Shown piece by piece: positions 7,310 through 12,562 of a stretch of 12,562 nucleotides of DNA. The notes under the pieces were generated by a model. The model was not told the origin of the DNA, searched no databases, and saw only the letters and a list, made by a program, of their open reading frames with translations. The DNA is taken from the NCBI GenBank assembly GCA_016839985.1, contig JAEOTG010000234.1:1-12562 (forward strand), in the 5' to 3' direction. Source of the DNA: Candidatus Heimdallarchaeota archaeon (lineage in GTDB: Archaea > Asgardarchaeota > Heimdallarchaeia > Heimdallarchaeales > Heimdallarchaeaceae). The translations under genes were made by a program, and so were the position numbers. The stretch's first letter is position 1. The number at the start of each line of letters is the position of its first letter.

Positions 7310-8374
7310 TTGCTAATTAAAAGAATACTCATAATAACTGAACATGGATTACCTGTTTTTGATTACAAAGAGTATTCTAGGGGAGATGAAGTTTTAGTTT
7401 CTGGCCTTATAACAGCTATTCTTAGATTTGTTGAAGAAACAGAGAAAGAAAAACTTTCTCGAGTTTTATTGGAAGAAATTCAGTATCTACTTAAATCTAG
7501 GGAATCACTTCTTTTCATTTTTCAAGTTTCTGATGAGATGCCCAACGAATATGCAGAATATGTAAGTGCATGTATTTCAGATTATTTTGTTGAGAATTAT
7601 AAGGAAGAAGTTGATGACTTCGCTGGAAATGTAACGGTTTTTCAGAAATTTCATGATGAGTGCAAAGATATTCTGCTACAATGTGGAATAGAAATCGCTA
7701 ACACTTTAATAGAAACAGCTGAAGGAAAAAAACTCACAGCATGGTGTTTGTTTTCTGTTGAGAACCAACCTTTAGTTGTAAGAGCAAATGCACCAAATTA
7801 TAATATAGACAGTTTCTCAATTTATCAAGTACTAAGTAAGAGTCTACGTAAAATCTCATCTAAAATTAATGAATGTAATAAAGGAAATTGCTACATAATA
7901 ACTCATGAAGGAAATGTAGTACAAACAATAGTACTCCCATTTGCTGTAATCATAATGGAATCTAAAATTGATGAACTTGTTGTTAAGAAATATAGACAAT
8001 TTAAGACAAAACCTCACAAACAGATTGAAAAAATATTTTTAGATTCTTTCAAACCAGATAAAATAGATATTTATGGAAGGAGTCTGGTATCTGTTTTAAC
8101 TGATGAGATGATTTCTGATAAGCATAAAGCTTTGCTTGATCTTTTTAAAGCTGCAGAAAAAGGATTTCAGTATTTATTTAATTCTCCTGTTCATGTTCAG
8201 ATTATAACAACAGATCAAAATTCAACACTTCTAATAAAACTAGTAAACAGAACAATTGTTTTAGATTATGAAAAACCTGTATCAACTTCCATATTATTGG
8301 AAAAGACTAAGAAAATGTTTGAGCAAGAAGTTATAATTAAGGACGATATCCCTGAAGCAGTGCTAGAAAAATAG
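7310..8374 (+). CDS. Longin-like / roadblock-like protein
   Basis: A 354-residue soluble protein starting at TTG 7310. Residues 1-125 fit the longin order (two strands, helix, three strands, helices): strands IKRILIITE and LPVFDY, helix 26-43, strands within 49-73 ending in SLLFIFQVSD, then a long helix (78-98), FAGNV and FQKF. Residues 128-225 fit a roadblock/LC7 layout: helix, strand AWCLFSV, strand PLVVRAN, helix 168-186, strands NCYIITHEG, VVQTIVLP and FAVIIMES. Residues 268-345 may be a third small alpha/beta unit. Longin and roadblock domains are platforms for small GTPases, and such proteins are abundant in Asgard archaea. No GTPase is encoded in the window. The assignment rests on the secondary-structure pattern, not on catalytic residues. 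The gene is coupled to the GIFT-like gene and its last 38 bases overlap the convergent PF01874 gene. Confidence 0.6.
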   Translation: MLIKRILIITEHGLPVFDYKEYSRGDEVLVSGLITAILRFVEETEKEKLSRVLLEEIQYLLKSRESLLFIFQVSDEMPNEYAEYVSACISDYFVENYKEEVDDFAGNVTVFQKFHDECKDILLQCGIEIANTLIETAEGKKLTAWCLFSVENQPLVVRANAPNYNIDSFSIYQVLSKSLRKISSKINECNKGNCYIITHEGNVVQTIVLPFAVIIMESKIDELVVKKYRQFKTKPHKQIEKIFLDSFKPDKIDIYGRSLVSVLTDEMISDKHKALLDLFKAAEKGFQYLFNSPVHVQIITTDQNSTLLIKLVNRTIVLDYEKPVSTSILLEKTKKMFEQEVIIKDDIPEAVLEK

Positions 8375-9338
8375 TGGCAGCTGTAATATCAGCAATTGAA
8401 CCTGGGTTTATTATTCTCTTCTTAGTTGTTCGTAAATATCTATCTAAATCTAGGATTAAATCTTTCCCTTCTTCTGTAAAGATTCCACCAGCTTTAATGA
8501 CATCTTTGGCTTTCTCTTTAACTTCTGTTGCAATTTCATTACCAAATCTCTTTGCCAGATGTGTATCTTTTCTTTCAGAAAGAAGTGTTATGTATGTTTG
8601 AATTATAGCATTTTTAAAATTTTGATTTTCTTCAAAAACTCTTGTGAACGTTGGAAATCCATGTTTCAATGTAATATGATATTTATGAGACAAATCATAG
8701 AAAATTAAATCTCTATTTTCATAGAATTTTAAATATTCAAATAAATTAGTTCTTTCATGTTGATGTATCTGAATAAATGAATTAAAATCATCATCTTCTT
8801 TATCAGAAGGAAGGATCTTATCTGAAACAAATGTATTCAGTGCTTTTGTTATGTAAATACAATCTTCAGTTGTTGAATATTTGAGAAATTGTTCACTTAT
8901 ATTTGCAACATTATCAAGATTAAGCTTGATATTAGTTTTCATTCCTTCATTAGCATAATTGTAAGCTGTTGCTAATGTTATTGGTGTAAACATTATTATG
9001 GTTCCAAGGATTGTATTTCCAGAAGGTCTATACCATGTTTTGGCTTTTTCTAATCCCTTCATAATAAAGAAACCAATTTCGGCATCCTCATACCACAGAT
9101 GATTCTCTGCTACTAACATTCCTCTTTTTGCTAAACCAAATGTAGGAGAAAATAGACTACTACCACCTGCAAGGAAATGCTCTGATTTTGTATCTTCAAA
9201 TTCTTTCGAAAATGATGCCCCACCAGGTTTTGGAGTTGTATACAAAAGACTGTGTGCTAAAGATGCGCATTGAGAGATATATAGCTGAACTTCCAAGATT
9301 TTTCCTTTCACATCATTGGAATTCATAGAGTAAGGCAT
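8337..9338 (-). CDS. Triphosphoribosyl-dephospho-CoA synthase (CitG) family protein, archaeal type
   Basis: The 333-residue protein carries the PF01874/COG1767 signatures in order: TPKPGGASF (35-43, usually PKPGNVxR) followed by FEDTKSEHFLAGG (47-59), GNTILGTIIMFTPITLA (107-123), RKDTHLAKRFG (256-266, usually the D-[ST]-H-I-x-R-x-G motif), and NPGSIADITAATIFLALL (311-328, usually NPGxxADLxAaxLFL). CitG makes the triphosphoribosyl-dephospho-CoA precursor of the citrate lyase prosthetic group from ATP and dephospho-CoA. Archaeal relatives generally lack citrate lyase, and no lyase gene is visible here, so the true substrate is unknown. The all-helical, all-cytosolic character fits the family. 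The start at 9338 follows an AT-rich box at leaderless distance; M5 (9326) is an alternative. Its stop lies inside the longin gene, a 38-bp tail-to-tail overlap. Confidence 0.82.
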   Translation of the reverse strand: MPYSMNSNDVKGKILEVQLYISQCASLAHSLLYTTPKPGGASFSKEFEDTKSEHFLAGGSSLFSPTFGLAKRGMLVAENHLWYEDAEIGFFIMKGLEKAKTWYRPSGNTILGTIIMFTPITLATAYNYANEGMKTNIKLNLDNVANISEQFLKYSTTEDCIYITKALNTFVSDKILPSDKEDDDFNSFIQIHQHERTNLFEYLKFYENRDLIFYDLSHKYHITLKHGFPTFTRVFEENQNFKNAIIQTYITLLSERKDTHLAKRFGNEIATEVKEKAKDVIKAGGIFTEEGKDLILDLDRYLRTTKKRIINPGSIADITAATIFLALLQGYRP

Positions 9339-9360
9339 TTTGATGACATTTAGTTTATGT

Positions 9361-9369
9361 TATTTTTAA
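9361..9369 (-). promoter_or_regulatory. Candidate TATA box for the CitG-family gene
   Basis: The minus strand reads TTAAAAATA, centred about 27 nt before the ATG at 9338, with no Shine-Dalgarno match. This would give a leaderless or near-leaderless transcript. Confidence 0.35.
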
Positions 9370-9458
9370 GTCATCGATTTTTGAGAGAAAAAATGTTTGT
9401 TCTTGAAACTAACGTTAAGTTTAATTATATCCATAACAAATTATTCTTGTAATGTTTC

Positions 9459-9519
9459 CGAAAGGGAATGCTTTTATTTTTTCATTTTCATTTTTAGTAA
9501 TTATAGTTATACCCTTTCG
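9459..9519 (+). repeat. 8-bp inverted repeat in the divergent spacer
   Basis: CGAAAGGG at 9459-9466 and CCCTTTCG at 9512-9519 are perfect inverted copies separated by 45 nt. They bracket the likely core promoter of the gene at 9538 (TTTTATTTT at 9472-9480), and the right arm ends 8 nt before its Shine-Dalgarno site. They could be paired operator half-sites or a leader RNA stem. The two arms are the most G/C-rich words in this AT-rich spacer, which makes chance less likely but does not prove function. Confidence 0.35.
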
Positions 9520-9526
9520 ATTCCAT

Positions 9527-9533
9527 AGGTGAT
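9527..9533 (+). promoter_or_regulatory. Strong Shine-Dalgarno site (AGGTGAT) deciding the start at 9538
   Basis: AGGTGAT is a seven-base match to the complement of the archaeal 16S tail and ends 4 nt before ATG 9538. An in-frame GTG at 9529 lies inside it and is therefore unlikely to be the start. Confidence 0.7.
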
Positions 9534-9537
9534 ATAT

Positions 9538-10107
9538 ATGGAGAATGAATACAGAAGAACAGACTCTCTTGCATACGCAACAGGATCTTTTCAAGAAAAT
9601 TTAGATGAAGTAAGTGATAAAAGGAATAAGAACACAAAGACGATTGTCGATATTGGTCCAAAAGTGATTCATGACATAAGAAAAGTTGCTAAGGAAAAAG
9701 TAGATGTTGCAAAACAGAAAGAAGTTATACTATCGAATCTTTCAGCATTAGGAAATTTGTTTAATGAATTGGAGGGTATTAATGCAGAAATATTTGAATT
9801 AATGACTGAAATGGAAGGATTAGATTTTCCACTAAAAACTCCTAAAAAGATACTTAATTTTTGCAAAACGGAAGAAGAATCTGCTGATCTCTTACAAACA
9901 ATCACAAAAAACCTGAGTAAGACAATCACTTTTATTGAAAATGGTGATACTGAAGAAGAACTTATAGATAATTCTCTTAGTTCCTTTGAGACTGCCTTCA
10001 TAGATTTCCAGGAAAAAACATTAATAGGGGATGAATTGACCTCTGCTCTTAAAATTGAATTAGAAAAAGAGCATAAAAAAGCACGTAAATATTTGGGGAT
10101 TGTTTAG
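9538..10107 (+). CDS. Hypothetical helical (coiled-coil-like) protein, 189 aa
   Basis: I do not recognise a family. The protein is acidic and lysine-rich and looks almost wholly alpha-helical. Helices are likely at about 42-95 (DIRKVAKEKVDVAKQKEVIL, then LGNLFNELEGINAEIFEL), 112-134, 137-160 and 164-184, with breaks at DFPLKTPKK and ENGD. Heptad-like hydrophobic spacing in 60-93 suggests a helical bundle or coiled coil. There is no signal peptide, membrane segment or cysteine cluster. A structural, adaptor or regulatory role fits, but nothing points to one in particular. The strong Shine-Dalgarno site (AGGTGAT) suggests good translation, and the gene has its own promoter region and a terminator hairpin directly after it, so it may be a single-gene unit. 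Confidence 0.75.
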   Translation: MENEYRRTDSLAYATGSFQENLDEVSDKRNKNTKTIVDIGPKVIHDIRKVAKEKVDVAKQKEVILSNLSALGNLFNELEGINAEIFELMTEMEGLDFPLKTPKKILNFCKTEEESADLLQTITKNLSKTITFIENGDTEEELIDNSLSSFETAFIDFQEKTLIGDELTSALKIELEKEHKKARKYLGIV

Positions 10108-10123
10108 AATCTTCCCCCTTTTT
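10095..10123 (+). terminator. Intrinsic-type terminator after the helical-protein gene
   Basis: GGGGATT at 10095-10101 pairs with AATC and CCCC (10108-10111 and 10114-10117, with a 2-nt bulge) around a 6-nt loop. A T-run follows (10119-10123, then more T-rich bases to 10130). The stem includes the last codons of the gene and the loop contains its TAG stop (10105-10107). Archaeal termination depends mainly on the T-tract, which is present. Confidence 0.5.
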
Positions 10124-10136
10124 ATTTATTTAAAAA
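10121..10136 (+). promoter_or_regulatory. Candidate TATA region for nnr
   Basis: TTTATTTATTTAAAA lies about 40 nt upstream of the ATG at 10169 and would place the transcription start near 10155, leaving a leader of about 14 nt without a Shine-Dalgarno match. It overlaps the T-tract of the preceding terminator, so the same bases may serve both purposes. Confidence 0.3.
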
Positions 10137-10168
10137 AAGTTATTAGAAAGCAAAAATAACTATATTCG

Positions 10169-11713
10169 ATGACTAAACATACAGATAGTTTTTTCACAAT
10201 ACAAATGACTAGAGCATTAGAAGATAATGCATTTGCTACTGGAATTACTATTTTTGATATGATGGAAGTTGCAGGTAAAGTTGTTGCTGAAGAAGTAGAT
10301 AAGTTTGCTAAGAGTGTTTCAAGCAAAAATATCGTAGTATTAGCAGGATACGGAAACAATGGTGGAGATGGTGTAGTAGTAATAAAGTATTTGCTGCAAA
10401 AAAACTATGATTGTTCTTTGTTTTTATTCGGAGAAAGAAAGAAATTTAATTCTCTAGCATCTCAAGAAAATTTCAAGAAATTAAAGGAAGTCCTACCACA
10501 CAAGAAAATATCTTATGTAACAAAGATTGAACAAGTTGAGAATGTTTTTGATAATCTTGAGAAGGATGTTGTTATTGTTGATGCACTTCTAGGAATTGGA
10601 ATTACTGGATCTCCTAGAGAACCATTTAAATCTGCAATTAAACATCTTAATTCTAAATTTAAAGGAAACCTAGTTGCATTAGATATTCCCTCTGGATACA
10701 ATCCTGAAACAAAAAATGAATTATACATTCTAAATGCAAACATACTAGTCTGCTTAGGAAGAAACAAGATTCAAGAAGGAGATTTTCCTAAAGCTGAAGT
10801 AATTGTTAGGGATATTGGTATTCCTATTGATTCTGAGAGATATGTTGGAATTGGAGATCTTAAATGGTTTTTTCCAAAAAGACGTGATGATAGTCATAAA
10901 GGGCAAAATGGTGTTGTTACTGTAATCGCTGGTTCAAAAGAATATATTGGGGCACCAGTTTTAGCTGGTATGGGAGCTTTTCGTACTGGTGCAGATTTGA
11001 TATTTATTTTAACTCCTGTTGATATTAGAAATACAGTTGCTTCATTCGCACCAGATTTCATTACTATTCCAGCTCATGAAGGTGAAATAGAAACTTCTGA
11101 TATTACTAAAATGTATGACCTTCCAAGATTGAAAGATTCAACCTTTGTGATTGGTCCAGGTATGATTGATTCTGAAACAACTAAGGAAACTCTACTTGAA
11201 TTATTAAGAAATAAAGAAGAAAGGAATATCATAATTGATGCTAGCGCACTAAGTGTTATGGATGAAGAACATCTGTTTCTGTTGAAATATCATAAGACTG
11301 TCTTAACTCCTCATATAGGAGAATTTACAAAAATATTCAAAAGAAAGTTAACAGGGAATATTGAAGAAGATTGTTTAATTATTTCTGAAGTAGCAGCAAA
11401 ATGGCAAATCACCATCCTTCTCAAAGGTCAATTAGATATCATATCAGATGGAAATAAAACTAAAATCAATAAAACAGGTCATTCAGGAATGACGGTAGCT
11501 GGCACTGGAGATACACTAACAGGCATTGTCGGAGCTCTCCTTTCTGTTATTAACGATCCTTTCATTTCTGCTTGTCTTGGAGCTTATATCTCTGGAAAAG
11601 CTGGTGAATTAGCATCAGAAAAATATGGAGTTGGATTAATGGCATCTGATATTCCTGAACATATATGGAGTGTCATAGACCTAGCCTTAAAATTTAAAGC
11701 TAAAGAAATTTAA
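10169..11713 (+). CDS. nnr: Bifunctional NAD(P)H-hydrate epimerase / ADP- or ATP-dependent dehydratase
   Basis: This 514-residue cytosolic enzyme repairs hydrated NADH and NADPH. The N-terminal YjeF_N domain (about 1-225) interconverts the R and S forms of NAD(P)HX. It shows RALEDNA (15-21), MEVAGK (32-37), the nucleotide loop GYGNNGGDG (60-68), VDALLGIGITG (137-147) and LDIPSG (171-176). The C-terminal ribokinase-like domain (about 235-510) dehydrates the S form using ADP or ATP. It shows KGQNG (244-248), AGSKEYIGAP (254-263), IGPGM (328-332), IDASAL (356-361), LTPHIGEF (379-386), LLKG (417-420) and the catalytic loop AGTGDTLTG (444-452) with D448. The length is normal for a fused Nnr and all key motifs are intact, so it should be active in both steps. 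The ATG at 10169 places the RALE motif at the usual distance from the N-terminus. It stands alone on its strand. Confidence 0.95.
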   Translation: MTKHTDSFFTIQMTRALEDNAFATGITIFDMMEVAGKVVAEEVDKFAKSVSSKNIVVLAGYGNNGGDGVVVIKYLLQKNYDCSLFLFGERKKFNSLASQENFKKLKEVLPHKKISYVTKIEQVENVFDNLEKDVVIVDALLGIGITGSPREPFKSAIKHLNSKFKGNLVALDIPSGYNPETKNELYILNANILVCLGRNKIQEGDFPKAEVIVRDIGIPIDSERYVGIGDLKWFFPKRRDDSHKGQNGVVTVIAGSKEYIGAPVLAGMGAFRTGADLIFILTPVDIRNTVASFAPDFITIPAHEGEIETSDITKMYDLPRLKDSTFVIGPGMIDSETTKETLLELLRNKEERNIIIDASALSVMDEEHLFLLKYHKTVLTPHIGEFTKIFKRKLTGNIEEDCLIISEVAAKWQITILLKGQLDIISDGNKTKINKTGHSGMTVAGTGDTLTGIVGALLSVINDPFISACLGAYISGKAGELASEKYGVGLMASDIPEHIWSVIDLALKFKAKEI

Positions 11714-11736
11714 ATAGACTGTTTAACAATCTATTT
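11712..11736. terminator. Bidirectional hairpin between convergent nnr and DegV genes
   Basis: Positions 11712-11723 and 11725-11736 form an inverted repeat with 11 of 12 positions complementary (the single mismatch is C11719/A11729), with outer arms AAATAGA and TCTATTT. It contains most of the TAA stop of nnr (11711-11713) and all of the TAG stop of the DegV gene (11731-11733, minus strand). It is the only spacer between the two convergent genes and probably ends transcription from both sides, although the T-tract is short. Confidence 0.5.
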
Positions 11737-12562
11737 TACTGTTGGAACTAGGGATACAACCACTGTTCCTACTCCTAAATGTACTCCTAAAGCTGGAGTT
11801 AAGTGATTTATGATTTTCTCTCCAATTGGTATTTTCTTTTCTAATTTCTTCATGAGGAATTCAGCAGTTTCTATGTCATCTCCATGAGTGATCATTATAT
11901 CATATTCTCTATTTTTTTTCACTCTCTCTAATATTGAAGAAATTACTTTCCTTAGAGCTTTTTCTTTTCCAGAAGCTTTTCCAATTGCTTCAATAAGCCC
12001 ATCTCGTAATTCTAAAATTGGTTTAGAATTTAATATTGTTGCTACGAAATATTTTAAGTTAGATATTCTTCCAGATTTTTTTAGATTTTCAAGTGTATCA
12101 GCATAACCAACAAGTATAGATTCATCTCTCATTTCTTCTATCTTTTTGACTACTTCTTCATCTGGAACTCCTTTTCTAGATAATTTCGCAGCTGCAACAG
12201 TCAATAAAGTAACTACACCTGAACCAAATTTTGAATCAAAAAGATGAATTTTCACATTTTTTATTTTTGAAGCAGCGATTTTTGCATTCTGAAATGTTGC
12301 TGAAAGTTTAGAAGTAAGAGTTATTATGAAAACTGAAGAATACTCTTTAACGTTATCTGATATTTTTTCCCAGAAGTCTTTAGGAGGTGTAGCAGAAGTT
12401 TTAGGTAACTCATCTACTTCTCTTAAAACTTCATAAAAATCAGAAGCTTTTAGCTCAAATCTATCAGCGTACACTTTGTCATCGTAGTGGACATATAAAG
12501 GAACAATATCTATATTATATTTTTTAACTAATTCTTCAGGAATATCACTAGTGCTATCAACT
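11731..12562 (-). CDS. DegV-family fatty-acid-binding protein, 5' end beyond the window
   Basis: The reading frame stays open to the right edge, where 276 residues are visible; a GTG at 12474 is internal, not the start. The first visible residues, VDSTSDIPEEL, followed by VPLYVHYDDKVYAD, are the classical DegV N-terminus (DSTSD loop), so only a few codons are missing. Other family signatures are TSATPP (55-60), LTSKLSATFQNA (82-93, usually SSxLSGTYQSA), FDSKFGSG, the Lys-Gly-Arg-type motif KKSGRIS (161-167, usually KGGRIS with Gly), SKPILEL (179-185) and LGVHLGVGTV near the end (usually HxGPG). DegV proteins bind a single fatty acid. In Firmicutes (FakB) they present it to the kinase FakA for acyl-phosphate formation. 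No kinase partner is visible here, and in an archaeon with isoprenoid lipids the ligand is open. Confidence 0.9.
   Translation of the reverse strand, partial: VDSTSDIPEELVKKYNIDIVPLYVHYDDKVYADRFELKASDFYEVLREVDELPKTSATPPKDFWEKISDNVKEYSSVFIITLTSKLSATFQNAKIAASKIKNVKIHLFDSKFGSGVVTLLTVAAAKLSRKGVPDEEVVKKIEEMRDESILVGYADTLENLKKSGRISNLKYFVATILNSKPILELRDGLIEAIGKASGKEKALRKVISSILERVKKNREYDIMITHGDDIETAEFLMKKLEKKIPIGEKIINHLTPALGVHLGVGTVVVSLVPTVK

Noticed and set aside
10126..10767. Minus-strand frames (10126-10359 and 10513-10767) opposite nnr
   Set aside because: They lie largely within the N-terminal half of a clearly identified enzyme gene and are translation shadows.
12475..12562. Taking the GTG at 12474 as the start of the DegV gene
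   Set aside because: The frame continues upstream to the window edge and encodes the family's conserved DSTSD N-terminal motif, so the start lies outside the window.

Overview
The window is low-GC DNA (by eye about one third G+C) and is almost certainly archaeal. The strongest evidence is a complete archaea-specific Ski2-like helicase (COG1202/ASH-Ski2 type) with its N-terminal zinc knuckles and C-terminal Cys cluster. Supporting signs are an archaeal-type PF01874 (CitG-like) protein, small zinc-ribbon proteins, TATA-like boxes about 25 nt upstream of several genes, and short GTGAT Shine-Dalgarno matches. A gene that reads as a longin-fold protein joined to a roadblock-like segment, next to a GldG/IFT52-like protein, suggests an Asgard archaeon, perhaps of the Heimdallarchaeia type. 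That lineage call is inference; no rRNA or tRNA gene is present to settle it.

Layout. Positions 1-1847 hold four minus-strand genes: the first 22 codons of a 2-oxoacid:ferredoxin oxidoreductase gamma subunit, a 284-aa protein of unknown function, a 74-aa two-helix membrane protein, and a zinc-ribbon protein with a winged-helix-like tail. A 172-bp divergent promoter region (1848-2019) separates these from a plus-strand run at 2020-8374: a triple zinc-ribbon protein, the ASH-Ski2 helicase, a six-helix membrane protein with a TPR-like tail, a GldG/IFT52 (GIFT)-like protein, and the longin/roadblock-like protein. The last two appear translationally coupled.

The longin gene overlaps, tail to tail, a minus-strand PF01874 gene (8337-9338). 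A 199-bp divergent spacer then leads to a plus-strand helical protein (9538-10107), a probable terminator hairpin, and a bifunctional NAD(P)HX epimerase/dehydratase (Nnr, 10169-11713). Nnr converges on a DegV-family gene that runs off the right edge. A hairpin containing both stop codons lies between them.

Functionally the window is a mixture: RNA helicase biology (zinc-ribbon protein and ASH-Ski2), metabolite repair (Nnr), ferredoxin-linked oxoacid metabolism (edge gene), probable lipid binding (DegV), and a possible membrane or small-GTPase-linked module (TPR membrane protein, GIFT-like and longin/roadblock-like proteins). The last is the most interesting part. I see no tRNA, rRNA, CRISPR array, insertion sequence or phage gene, and no gene-free stretch longer than 300 bases.
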